From Cryptomeria japonica (Eukaryota; Streptophyta; Pinopsida; Cupressales; Cupressaceae), in assembly GCF_030272615.1 (NCBI RefSeq), contig NC_081414.1, positions 665,163,938 through 665,227,937 of the forward strand: DNA of 64,000 nucleotides. Reading direction: 5' to 3'. How positions within the stretch are numbered: the first letter of the stretch is position 1; each line of letters starts with the position of its first letter. The notes below the pieces were generated by a model that was given only the letters and a program-made list of their open reading frames with translations, ran no database searches and was not told where the DNA came from. The position numbers were made by a program, and so were the translations under genes. Positions 10,815 to 22,526 of the stretch are shown here, one piece after another.

Positions 10815-12425
10815 TGTTCTAAGGGGTCATATTGTGTCATGTGACCCCTTAGGACACCCTATGACCCCTTAGGACACAATATGACCCTTTATGACTCTAT
10901 ATGGTGTCGTTATGGGTCATATGACCCCTTATGACACCATATGGTGCCGTTAGGGGTCCTATGGTGTCTTAAGGGGTCATATGGTGTCTCACAACCCCTT
11001 AGGACATAATATGACCCCTTAAGACACCATATTGGGTCTTTATGGGTCTTATGGTGTCTTAAGGGGTCATATTGTGTCCTATGACCCCTTAGGACATGAT
11101 ATGACCCCTTAAAACACCAAATTATGTCGTTATGGGTCATATGACCCCTTATGACACCATATGGTGTCGTTAGGGGTCCTATAGTGTCTTAAGGGGTCAT
11201 ATGGTGTCTCACAACCCCTTAGGACACCATATGAAACCTTAAGACACCATATTGGGTCTTATGGTGTCTTAAGGGGTCATATTGTGTCCTATGACCCCTT
11301 AGGACATGATATGACCCCTTAAAACACCAAATTATGTCGTTATGGGTCATATTGTGTCCTAAGGGGTCATGGGATATCATATGACCCCTAAGGACAACAT
11401 ACGACCTCTTATGATACCATATTGGGTCGTTATGGGTTCAATGGTGTCCATAGGGGTCATATTGTGTCCTACGACCCCTTAAGACACCATATGACCCCTT
11501 AAGACACCAAATTGTTTCGTTAGGGGTCATAAGGTGTTCTCAGGGGTTTTAGGACACAATATGACCCCTAAGGACAACATACAACCTCTTATGACACCAT
11601 ATTGGGTCGTTATGGGTCTTATGGTGTCCATAGGGGTCATATTGTGTCCTACAACCCCTTAGGACACCATATGACCCCTTAAGACACCAAATTGTGTCGT
11701 TAGGGGTCATATGGTGTCCTAAGGGGTCATCGGACACAATATGACCCCTAAGGAGAACATACGACCCCTTATGACACCATATTGGGTCGTTATGGGTCCT
11801 ATGGTATCTTAAGGGTTCATATTTTGTCCTATGACCCCTTAGGACACCATATGACCCATAAAGACACCGGTGTTCTCAGGGGTTGTAGGACACAATATGA
11901 CCCCTAAGGACAACATACAACCTCTTATGACACCATATTGGGTCGTTATGGGTCTTATGGTGTCCATAGGGGTCATATTGTGTCCTACAACCCCTTAGGA
12001 CACCATATGACCCCTTAAGACACCAAATTGTGTCGTTAGGGGTCATATGGTGTCCTAAGGGGTTATCGAACACAGTATGACCCCTAAGGAGAACATACGA
12101 CCCCTTATGACACCATATTGGGTCGTTATGGGTCCTATGGTATCTTAAGGGTTCATATTTTGTCCTATGACCCCTTAGGACACCATATGACCCCTTAAGA
12201 CACCAAATTGTGTCTTTATGGGTCATATGGTGTCCTAAGGGGTCATGAGACACCATATGACCCCTAAGAACACCATACAACCCCTTATGATAGCATATTG
12301 GGTTGTTATGGGTCTTATGATGTCCTAAGGGGTCATATTGTGTCCTACAACCCCTTAGGACACCATATGACCCCTTAAGACACCAAATTGTGTCGTTAGG
12401 GGTCATATGGTGTCCTAATGGGTCA
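10815..12425. repeat. satellite of 20-bp palindromic units in 180/220-bp higher-order repeats
   Basis: The array is built from ATGACCCCTTAGGACACCAT and its reverse complement ATGGTGTCCTAAGGGGTCAT, mixed on the same strand. Divergence and indels respect a 10-bp register. In the right part a marker ATGACCCCTAAGGA recurs at 11381, 11561, 11741, 11897, 12077 and 12257: four spacings of exactly 180 bp and one of 156. In the left part marker spacings are 220 and 210 bp. Long open frames here (such as 11876-12406 on the minus strand) are by-products of periods divisible by three and are not genes. Confidence 0.95.
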
Positions 12426-12426
12426 T

Positions 12427-12543
12427 ACTCTCTCTCTCCCCTAATCTCTCTTTCACCCCTAATCTCTCTCTATCCCCCTCCCCTGATGTCTCTCTCTCTC
12501 TGCCCTAATCTCTCTCTCTCTTCCCTAATCTCTCTCTCCCTCT

Positions 12544-12617
<74 letters not shown>
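12427..12617. repeat. CT microsatellite
   Basis: A CT-rich tract with interspersed CCCTAAT becomes a pure CT dinucleotide run from about 12547 to 12617. It directly abuts the satellite on its left. Confidence 0.95.
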
Positions 12618-12618
<1 letters not shown>

Positions 12619-12627
12619 AAATATGAG

Positions 12628-12767
12628 TAATAAAATCGAATATCGGATATCCGATTTCTGTCATTGCCATTAATGTGGCAATAGTAAAAAAAAGGCGCCA
12701 ACAGGAAAAAAAATTGGTACCACAAATTTATACATTGAAATCAGATATCCAATATCCAATTTTATTA
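12628..12767. repeat. foldback element with ~30-bp inverted arms
   Basis: The arm at 12628-12657, read in reverse complement, matches the arm at 12738-12767 at about 26 of 30 positions. The core is AAATCRGATATCCRAT, and all four differences are transitions. About 80 bp separates the arms. It may be a small MITE or the terminal repeat of a larger DNA transposon; related copies lie near 25794 and 31712. Confidence 0.65.
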
Positions 12768-12962
12768 GATATTCGATTTTTGTAAATAAAAAAGATCCTT
12801 TTGGGCCATTTTGTGGATTCCAATGGCCCATAGTCTGCATATTCTATTTTCTGTTGATGATCATGAGTTTTCAGACAGGTTGAGACAAATTTATGCTTTT
12901 GAGAGATTCTTAAAGTCAAATCTTACATTGTCAATCATTTAGGAGCATCTTTGTGGAGGTAA

Positions 12963-15736
12963 ATGGGGAGTAGTAGTCATCGAAAGTCTAAACACAAAAG
13001 AAAACTTTCAAATGACCAAATTGAAGTGTATAGAGAAAGAGATAGAGAAGATCATAGGAGGAGAAGACAAGGTATGTTAAATATTGCTAATGTTACTTCA
13101 AGTGAAGAGGAAATTGAATTTGAAAATGTGTCACAAGTTATTGAAAATGCTCAACATGTGGAAAAATTTGACATAGGAGGTGAACATGTCAAGAATTTTG
13201 ACATTGGAGGTGAACATGTGGAAAATTTTGACATTGGAGGTGAAAATGTGGAAAAATTTGACATTGAAGGTGGAATTGCTCAACCAAGTGAACAATATGT
13301 AACACCTAATTACTTTAGAAATGAAGACCCTCTCATGGATGAAAGACAAATTCCAGATCCAATACCTTCAAGAACCCCAAAATGGTTACTTGAAATTTAT
13401 GAGAACATTATTGTGAATCTTGAAGGCAAGATGTCAACAAGAACTGTTCGGTTTGGGCTACACAACGTTTCGACCAAAATTTTAGCAATAAGACATTGAC
13501 TGAGCAATGCCAACTCTTTGTTCAATTTCTAAAGATGATAAAGATGAGACCATTGCTAAACAAATTGAAAATTTGTATGAACAAGAAGATGGAGAGAAAT
13601 TCTACTATTGCCAAAAATATATTTGACGCTCTCAATTCTATTGGAAAGAATACCAAAGAAAGAGATAAGAGTATCACTCAAAGAGTGATTACAACCTCCT
13701 TAGTAAGCCATAAATTGAGGAAGGCTCATCAAATGAGACAAACTTGTGTTGATTTTAACATAAACCATGAAACTTTGGATAGAGCACTTGCACGAAGACA
13801 AAGACTTGACGATCCACTTCAACAAGATACATGGGATTTTTTGAAATTAAGAATCAGCAACCGAGACCGCACACCGCATCCCAAACATTTCTTGGAATCA
13901 AGCCAAACAATGTTGTACAAATTTTTTTGTGAGGTACATCCAACTTTGCAAATATCACAAAGGGCCTTTGAATCTTTGAAGCCATTTTATTGTGTTCCTC
14001 TTAAGATTAGTTATACTTGTTGTTTCAAGTACCATGTGGAGTTTTCAATGTAACATGAACTTTTATGTCACATTCGTTCTATGATGCATACTAGTGAGAT
14101 GTTGCAGGAGTGTGGTGCAATGCTATTTCTGAGATCATCAAGAGACTTGAAATATCTATTATTATGCCCTAGAGATGATGGTTGCTATTTCTATAGAAAT
14201 GATTGTTTGAATGAGAAGTGCTTAGAATGTGGTGGGTTGTCAAAGTTTGTTTCATGTTTTCATGAGGGCAGCGAACACGAGTTTGGAAAGAATTATGTTG
14301 AGAAAAAAAGATACGAGACAGTGAAATATACTTTGAAGAGTGGAGGTGAAGGTTCTAGATGCGAACTAGTCTCAAGAGAAGTGAGTACTACTGATTTTAT
14401 TTTGGATTTTAAGGAAAATATTTTCTACAAGTATGCAAGGCACACCCATAGGTCTCAATGGTTGGATCAACAATTCAGGATGTGTAAGAACTCTTTCCTG
14501 ATTGGCACTATCGTATCGGTGGTTTATTTTGTAGAGAACTATACATTGCAACCACAAAATGAGGTACAGTCTCAGTACTACAATTCAATCCAGATTGCTA
14601 TTTTTGTTCACATTACATATAGACATGCTCCTAATAGTACATAAGAGGACATGAAGATAATCAGGGAGTATCATTTTTCTATGAGTGATGGTAGATCACA
14701 CTCCTCCGAGTATGTGCAATATTCTTTCAAAAAAAAAATTGAGTTCTTGCATGAGAAAGATATTGCAATTGATTGACATATCATATGGTCAGATAACTAT
14801 ATGGGTCAATTCAAGAATGCCCATATATTTTATTGGTTGAGTAGAATGCATGTAGAGAGGCGTATACCTCATATTTGGTGTTTGTTTTAGGCAAGGCATG
14901 GGAAGGGGGAGCATGATGGAGCAGGTGCATGTTTGAAGAGAGCTCAAGTTAAGGAGAAATTGAGGATTTTAGGTACAAATTTCTTTGAAGCATGTTCTAT
15001 TGTTGATTGGTGTAGTTCAACATTGTCACATGGAGGTACTCTTGATTCAACAGTGACTAGATTATTTTGGTTGGTTGAGGAGGGCACAGTGGGAGATAGA
15101 TTGGATTGTCAAACAATTAAAGATTCTTCAAAGATGCATTCATTTCTCAACTTAGATGCAAGTACATGGACCATTTGGACACGAGAGTTGTCTTTTTTTT
15201 GTCAGAGTTGTGTTCGGTGTGATTGGGATCAATGCGAGTCAAGTGAGTGGGTTGATAGGTGGGTTCCCCAATATCTAACTCCTTTATCTCAAACAATATC
15301 CTTATCAAATGATGACATGGAAATTTCACTTGAGTATGACTGTCTATCAAATCTTGTACAACCAGGACATTTTTTTGCAGTTGTTGCACTGCAAGGGAAT
15401 GAAGAGAGATCAGAATATTGGTTGGCATGATGTGTACAGAGAAAAAAAAAGCTAACACAACAAGTGACAGATGATGGCGGGTTCAAATATCCTACAGGTT
15501 CAATTATTATTGTGGGAACTTGGTTGCGAACATACATGATTAGAAAGAATGGCATACCTGCATTTGAAGACTATGAGAGACACAAAACCATTATAATGTA
15601 TTCACACCTTATTATAGCTACAAATGTCAAGTTTTTGAAGCATCAAGCAAAACCGAAGACCAAAGAGCTATGGACAGTGACTACTATTGATCATGAAGCA
15701 ATACTGGATACTCTTAAGCAAAGAGATGACCCTTGA
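12963..15736 (+). pseudogene. transposase-like protein of unassigned superfamily, decayed
   Basis: The first part (12963-13499) starts MGSSSHRKSKHKRK, has a second basic stretch (HRRRRQ) and four in-frame ten-residue repeats of the EHVENFDIGG type (13156-13275). After one or two frameshifts near 13500-13600, a single frame runs to 15736, broken by TAA at 14051 and 14642, TGA at about 14774, TAG at about 14888 and TGA at 15428. Within it: a cysteine cluster (CYFYRNDCLNEKCLECGG, about 14190-14235), an acidic motif WSDNYMGQFKNAHIFYWLS (about 14786-14840) and HGKGEHDGAGACLKRA (about 14895-14942). I recall similar SDN...HGKG.HDGAGA.VKR blocks in uncharacterised, probably transposon-encoded, plant and animal proteins, but cannot name the superfamily. 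The conserved Asp/His-Gly pattern suggests a nuclease core. A lineage-specific host gene is possible but less likely. Confidence 0.6.
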
Positions 15737-15893
15737 GGCATACTTGAGTAGTAGGTCTTTAATGGTGCCTTATTTTTTTATCATACATTTGATTTCAAAC
15801 AATGATCATTAAACCTTAATGTTCAAGTTTTTTACGTGTATATTAAGGATGTGTTCAAAATGCAGGTTTATTGATGAATGTTTTTTTTTGGCA

Positions 15894-16200
15894 ACATGAT
15901 TTTTGCATGCCCATAGTGGGTACACTCGATATAATTGGAAGGGACGTATTTTTGCAGCATGACTTATTATCATGCATTTGATGAGCTTTACAATTTTTGT
16001 TATTAGACAACACTATTTGATAATTTTTTATGATATAATTATCGCAAAACCTTTATGCTCATACAGGTTTTTTTTGATGATATACAACAGTATCACATTA
16101 TGATTTTTGCGTCCACATAGTGGGTTCTATTGATATAATTCGAAGGGACGTATTTTTATGGTATATAATCCCACCTTTTCATTTATTATCATGCATTTCA
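15894..16200. repeat. diverged direct repeat, ~205-bp spacing
   Basis: A block beginning ATGATTTTTGCATGCCCATA at about 15896 recurs as ATGATTTTTGCGTCCACATA at about 16101. Both continue through TAGTGGGT, GATATAATT and GAAGGGACGTATTTTT. Otherwise the 15740-16260 interval is AT-rich with no coding signal I can support. Confidence 0.65.
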
Positions 16201-16280
16201 GTTGAAGTGATTATCATAAAGCCTTTATGTTCATCCATGCATTTTATGTGTGGACTAACAATTCTTAAAAATACAGGTTA

Positions 16281-16741
16281 ATGCTAGATCATTCGTCGTT
16301 GACAAGACCCTCTCTTGGTTATGGTACATATTCCTTTGTGCATTAATGAGATTAAATTTTGTGCATAAACACTAAGTCAAGTGAATGTATTTCTATTTAG
16401 AAATGACCATATCTACCATTGTCTTCAACCATGTAGAGAAATGCATTGAGAAGGGCCTTAAGCAACATGCACCTTTCTTCAAAGTTATGCTTGTATACTT
16501 TGCAGAGGAACTGGTAAGTTTTGTAATTATACAATCTTGTACGTCTGTAAAATGTTTCAAATGATCTATTTATAATTTGACGAAATAATTTATATTAAGT
16601 TTTATAATTTATTTCTTGTATCGCATTCATTCTGCATAAAAAGGTTACTTATTTTGGTCTTTATTTATATGTAGTCATTGTTGTACATAATCTTTTCTCT
16701 TAGGACATGTCGGAGCCGATGGTTCGTTATCACGATGAGTA
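16281..16741 (+). CDS. short three-exon ORF of unknown function
   Basis: Exons 16281-16323, 16401-16513 and 16704-16741 have matching GT/AG borders (ATG|GTACAT, TTTAG|AAATG, CTG|GTAAGT, CTTAG|GACATG) and join in frame to about 64 residues. The protein starts MLDHSSLTRPSLGY, has a hydrophobic segment FFKVMLVYFAEEL and ends EPMVRYHDE before TAG. The first exon is also preceded by ATACAG, so it could be internal and these may be 3' exons of the transposase-like gene upstream. I do not recognise the family. The terminal exon is the start of the first 359-bp tandem repeat; in later copies the TAG reads AAG and the frame runs a few codons further. Confidence 0.35.
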
Positions 16742-18125
16742 GAACGAGAAATTGGCCATGTGACAACATTCGATTGAATGAGACTGACGATTTTTTTGCC
16801 AACCGAAAAAATGTTTCCCTAATAAAACCATAGGAAAAATCAAAAAACCGAGATAGGGTTTTGTAGGGACCCCTCTTGTGAACCCGTAGGTTCAAATGGA
16901 TCATTCTCAAGTGCCATGGATTCCGAGTTAGGGCCCATCAAAGTTTGACAATTTTTAGCACTTAGGGTGCTCAAGGGATGATGTTGGTAGGGTATGACCT
17001 CGAGCGTTCGACCGAGTGAGGGGCCAAAATAGGAGCATGCATAGGGTAATAATGCCTAATTGGACATGTCAGAGCTAATGGTTCGTTATCACGATGAGAA
17101 GAATGAGAAATTGGCCACGTGATAACATTGGATTGAATGAGACTGACAATTTTTTTGGCAACCGAAAAAATGTTGCTCTAACAAAAACGTAAGGAAACTT
17201 GAAAAACTGAGATAGGCTTTTGTAGGGACCCCTCTCATGGACCCATAGATTCAAATGGATCATTCGTAGGTTCCATGGATTCTGAGTTACAGCCTGTCAA
17301 AGTTTGACAATTTTTTAGCACTTAGGGTGCTCAAGGGATGACGCCGGTAGGGTATGACCCTGAGCATTCAACCGACTGGGGGGCCAAAATAGGAGAATGC
17401 ATAGGGTAATAATTCCTAATTGGACATTTTGGAGCTGATGGTTCATTATCATGATGAGAAGAATGAGAAATGGGCCACGCAATAACATTCGATTGAATGA
17501 GACTGGCGATTTTTTTGCCAACCAAAAAAATGCTGCCCTAATTAAACCATATGGAAAATTGAAAAACTAAGATAGGCTTTTGTAGGGACCCCTTTCATGG
17601 ACTCGTAGGTTCAAACGGATCATTTGTAGGTGCCACGGATTCCAGTTAGGGCTCGTCAAAGTTTGACAATTTTTAGCACTTAGGGTGCTCAAGGGATGAC
17701 ACCGGTAGGGTATGACCCTGAGCGTTCGATCGAGTGGGGGGCCAAAATAGGAGAATTAATAGGGTAATAATTTCCAAATGGACATGTTAGAGCTAATGGT
17801 TTGTTATCACGATGAGAAAAATGAGAAATTCACCACACGACAACATTCGATTGAATGAGACTAACGATTTTTTTCGCCAATTGAAAAAATGCTGCCCTAA
17901 TAAAATCATAGGGAAACTTGAAAAACTGATATATGCTTTTGTAGGGACCCCTCTTGTGGCCTCGTAGGTTCAAATGGATCATTCACAAGTGCCACAAATT
18001 TCGAGTTAGGGCCCGTCAAAGTTTGACAATTTTTAGGACTTAGGATGCTCAAGGGACGACGCCGGTAGGGTATGACCCCGAGCATTCAACCGAGTGGGGG
18101 GGGGAATAGGAGCATGCATATGGTA
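16703..18125. repeat. four tandem copies of a ~359-bp repeat
   Basis: Units begin with GGACATG or a close variant at 16703, 17062, 17422 and 17780, spaced 359, 360 and 358 bp. Shared landmarks are GGTTCGTTATCACGATGAG, GCACTTAGGGTGCTCAAGGG and TAGGGTATGACC. Copies differ mainly by substitutions. The unit starts at the last exon of the small upstream ORF. The reverse-strand ORFs inside it are incidental. Confidence 0.95.
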
Positions 18126-18235
18126 ATAATGAATTGTATTGTATTGTTCATTAAATGATGTTCATGAATTGTATTGTTCATTATACAAACAACACTTACG
18201 ATGAAATGAAATGAATTGTATTGTTCATTAGATAG
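18126..18235. repeat. short repeats of ATGAATTGTATTGTTCATTA
   Basis: Three imperfect copies of ATGAATTGTATTGTTCATTA follow directly after the 359-bp array. They lie close to the 3' end of the six-exon gene on the opposite strand. Confidence 0.7.
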
Positions 18236-19135
18236 CCATTATTAACCATTGTTAATTATTGGAATGAAGATTAAATATTTCCATGATAACACCATGCACA
18301 TATGAGAAACAATTTATATGATCAAATATCAACTTCTATATATATGAAAATGTCAAATGATTACAAGTGTATGTCCATACACAAATATGGCATAAACTCC
18401 AACTCAAACAAAATTTATGTCTATATACGTGAATGTATGTCCATATACAAAATATGCATGCCAAATAGACATGTAAGCATCCCAAAACTATCATAATATC
18501 ATAAGCTACTGATGGATCATCAAAATCGATCCTCTTCGCCGCACTGCTCGGCTCTGAAGGATCCTGCACAAGAAAAAACAAACCACGATTAAGATTAGTT
18601 ATATTATATAACTCACCTTCGAAAAGTTAACATAAAAATGAACTATAATTGAACTATTCTTATTTACCTCATCTCCACATTTTCTCTTCGGCTTTGCAGA
18701 ACTCTTGATGTATGTCTTCAGTAGAGAAGGTATGTTTTCAATATTTCCATACACAACCTACATATGTTCATAAACATGAAATTGATACAAGTTAGCATAT
18801 AATTGTCACTGATAATAATAAATTATATCTACTAAACACAAAATAAAATAAACACACATGTACTCGAGGCATCTCTTCTTCTTCTTCATCTTTAGGTATA
18901 CTGGGTGTAGTCAACAAGGATGTGAAGCCAAGAATTATCTGTACATATACACAACAAGTATATGAAACTATCAATCTATGTCTAGACGTTTATAATCACT
19001 ATAAGTTATTTAAACTACTTATTCAATCATATTTGCCTTCAATTACCTTTCCCTTGTATCCAATTGCACTACTCGATCCTAAATCACATTGCCCCATAGT
19101 CATGCTGCTTGTGCCCTACAAGAGTAAAATAAGAT

Positions 19136-19627
19136 TGGTGTAAATAATTATTCATCTTGGATATTATTACACCTTACTTAAGTTTACTTAGGTACATGCA
19201 TTTCATAGTAGTTTGGGTATGAGACACTTGGGTGTTGATGCCACATTGGGATAGTATGTGTAGGAGAATTTCCACCTTTTGTGGTCTTATCTTGTTGTTA
19301 CATTCCACATTCAGTGGGTGATCCACCTCATGTGGAATATTATAATGTTTCTCCTACCTACCCACACCTATTTCCTACCTACCCTTGTTTTTTATTGAAC
19401 CACATGTCATGTTTTTGTGCTCACATATCCATATAGCCTTGCCTATATAAGGAGGCTCATATTCATTGTATGTAACGAACGATTGATGATCCAGTTGATC
19501 AGTATTTTCATCTTGATAGAATACAGTTTATTTCTATCATATATTTTGTCTTTCTTATTTGTGTTTTCCATTGCCTCTTGATCTTGGTAAAATATCACAT
19601 GGTATCAGATCTGGTCCATGTCTCACA
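19136..19627 (+). repeat. 5' LTR of the non-autonomous copia
   Basis: It begins TGGTGTAAATAATTATTC and ends CATGTCTCACA, aligning without gaps to 22906-23397. A TATA-like CCTATATAAGG lies at about 19442. The last ~28 bp contain a second primer-site-like TGGTATCAGATCTGG (19600). Confidence 0.9.
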
Positions 19628-19645
19628 TGGTATCGAAGCCATTAG
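19628..19645 (+). other. primer binding site (initiator Met tRNA type)
   Basis: TGGTATCGAAGCCATT lies directly after the 5' LTR and resembles the TGGTATCAGAGC primer site used by most plant copia elements, with a few mismatches. Confidence 0.7.
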
Positions 19646-20460
19646 AGTGTCATTGGTTTGCTAATTGAGAAAAATTTAATGTTATTTGGGTTTGTGTATT
19701 TTGGATTTTTCTATTGCAAGTTATTATTGAAGCTTGATGGGTCAAATCTGAGGTTACCATTGGATTGAGGAGGACTAAGAAAGTCAGTTTTGCCTTTTAT
19801 TTCATCCAAATCAGACTTCGGAGGCCAAATCTAGAGGCATTTGAAGTTTGACGCTGGGATGGAAATTTTCCAGAAATTATAATTTTGCAAGCATTTTTCA
19901 AATAGCGATATCTCACTCATCCGGACTCGTTTTTTCGAGAAAAATTTTTTTGGGGGGGGTAGAATTTCGTGATCTATATAGTGGTGTAGGAGTTTTTTTA
20001 TTTTTGGATATAGGTTTTTTGGAAATCGTGAAATCCCAATTTTTACAACTTTGAAGGCTTCGTTTGGGCTCATATGGACTCCTTTTCAAGTGCCATTTTT
20101 TTTTAAAGTGCATATTTTTTCATCTACTTTCATAATCTTCCATTTGTTTGCAGTGATTTTAAGTAGAAATTGTACTTTCTGTATTTGGCCATTTTTGGCA
20201 TATTTGGTACTTGCATTTTGCTTGGATCTCAGTTTAGATCACTAGCATCATTTGTTGAAGTCTCTTAGATCTCATTTTGAGAAGTTGTAAATTGAAATTA
20301 GAAGTCCACTTTTCCTTGTTTTGCAAGTGGCCCATTATATACGCACTAAGTATAAAGTGTCAAAATCACCATTTTGGGGGGATTTCTTGATTGAGTATTT
20401 TTGGGGGGTGTCTTGTGTGATTGCACCTCTCTCTATCTTGTGTTTTTTCATTTTGGTGCT

Positions 20461-22526
20461 ATGGGTTCTCCTAAATTTCCACTTTTAACTCCTCATAATT
20501 ATGCATCATGGAAAATTAAGGCATGGAATAAACTAATGGAAAAAGGACTCATTCATTATGTAAATGAAACTATAACACCACCACCTGATCCTAAGGCTGA
20601 TCCTAATGCTCAAATTGAATGGCTTACTAAGAATGCTATGGCACTTGAAACTCTTAGAAAGTATGTATCAAATGACCTTATTTTTCACATTGATAAGTGT
20701 ACAACAATTAAAGAGGCTTGGGATATTTTTAAGAAATTGTATGGTCAAGTTGATGAGATTAAGGGCTACAAGCTTGATAATGAACTCACAACTTTGGATC
20801 CCAAGGATTTTGATACAATCCAAGATTATGTCACAAAAGCAACTGAGCTAAGAGCAAAACTAAAGGATTGTGGAATTGACAAAAAGGATGCTCAATTGGT
20901 TTATAACTTGTTGGACAAGCTTCCTTCAGAGTATGCAGCCTTTGTATCTAGCTTTCACACCCATAGGTTAGCTCAAGGTTCCTCATACACTTCTCCCTCA
21001 TTTGATTCATTCATGGAGATGTTGATACTTGAGCAATCTAAGTTGAACACGATGGGTATTCTCAAATTTTCAAAGTCACAAGCTTTGGTGGCTAACAAAG
21101 GGAATCAAAGTAATCAAGGAAAAGGCAAGAATCAAAAGCAACCTAAGTCAAAACCACAACAAGATGGAGCACAATCTTCCTCTCCACAACAAGGTGATTC
21201 ACCATTCTCACCTAAGAGAAAATCATATAAGGACAATCTTTTTGTGGATATTGCAAGAAGTCAGGACATGAGGAACATCATTGTTATAAGAAGGATATTG
21301 ATGAGTTGAAGAATCTTCTTGAGATGAATATAATCAACCTACCTTCTAGAATGTCTACATCGACTTCTTCTTCCAAGGATAAAGGAAAGGATCACTCTTT
21401 TGGGACAGATAAAGGAAAGGGACAAGCTCTTTGTGCTACTACAAGTCATGATTTAGGGAGATGGCTTCTAGATTCAGGGGCTTCTCATCATATGGCATCT
21501 TCGTAGTCTATGTTTTCTACATTTGAGCCTTGCCACATGCCGCAGATTTCGATGGGCAATCATACATACATGGATGTGATTGGGAAAGGATCTATTGCCA
21601 TTGGGGATAACTTCTTCAATGATGTGTTGTGTGTACCCCACTTGACAAATAATCTTCTTTCCATCTATCAAATCACACACGTGGCAACTAGGAAAACTAT
21701 GGAGTTCACACCTGATTTAGTTATCATTAGAGACTTGGAGAGTGGAGCTATCATTGCGACTGGGGTGGTTGATCATGCATCTCGGTTGTACTCTTTTTCA
21801 GATTTTGGTCCTATTGATAAGGTTGGTTCTTCCTATGTTGATGATCTAGATTTTGAGGAGAACTTTGGGCATTTGAACTTGGGGATTCTCACATGTGACC
21901 CCATTCTTGAGCCTTGCATGTCATCTCCTTCTATTGATATCACACCACCTATTACACCTGATGATGCAGCTAGTGTGATAGTTTTGCCTTCTTATGATTC
22001 AGTGTAGCGGGATATTTCATGTCTTCCAGCTTCAGTTGATTGGGATGCCTACTTGACAGACATTGCATGTTTGTTTGTGGACTCCTACATTGCAGATTTG
22101 GGAGACACCATTCATGACATTCATCTTCTCTTTGATGAAGATGATCCTTCTTTGATTGTTGCGAGGGATAACTCTGACCCTCTTGTGCATTCTCTACATG
22201 ATCAATCTTTAGAGGTTGACATGATTGTGGATACTTTTGTACAACACTTGGAGGAGGTCTCTTTATCTTTTGAGGAGACATATGAGTCTTTGGATAATGT
22301 TCTACATTCATCTCCACTAGATCTTGGAGTGCCTTTTTCAGCAATGTGGCACAATTTACCACCTTTGGAGGGGGTACCTTTTAGCATCGACATGGGGACA
22401 CTTGAGCAGTTTTCAGAGATTCCTTTCATCATGAGTATTTTTTCTCCATCTTCCTTTCATAGTTGGGGAGACTTTTTGGATCCGCCTTTGGTTTTGTTTC
22501 TTCCTAAGGGGAGGAATGTGGTTTGA
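20461..22526 (+). pseudogene. gag-protease polyprotein of the non-autonomous copia
   Basis: Gag starts MGSPKFPLLTPHNYASWKIK, the usual copia Gag N-terminus, and continues with a UBN2-type region (about residues 60-200) and a Lys/Gln-rich linker. A CCHC zinc knuckle (C-2-C-4-H-4-C) lies at 21243-21284 but is one frame off from gag, so a frameshift near a T run at about 21237 separates them. Protease follows with the catalytic WLLDSGASHHM at about 21460-21495. A TAG at 21504 lies just after it and another at 22005. The same frame then runs to 22526 through a long acidic region I do not recognise. Integrase, RT and RNase H are absent, not merely decayed, because the LTR follows within 400 bp. 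Confidence 0.85.

Noticed and set aside
11549-12406. Long minus-strand ORFs with repeats such as HHKTHNDPIWCHKG
   Set aside because: They are translations of the 20-bp satellite with a 60/180-bp phase. No start context or non-repeat sequence supports a gene.
10815-12425. CRISPR-like regular repeats
   Set aside because: There are no unique spacers; units are contiguous palindromes in a plant satellite.
12390-12725. ORFs of Ser-Leu or Arg-Glu runs
   Set aside because: They are produced by the CT microsatellite.
22053-22526. Independent host gene in the acidic ORF
   Set aside because: It lies between protease and 3' LTR in the protease frame, so it is part of the element.
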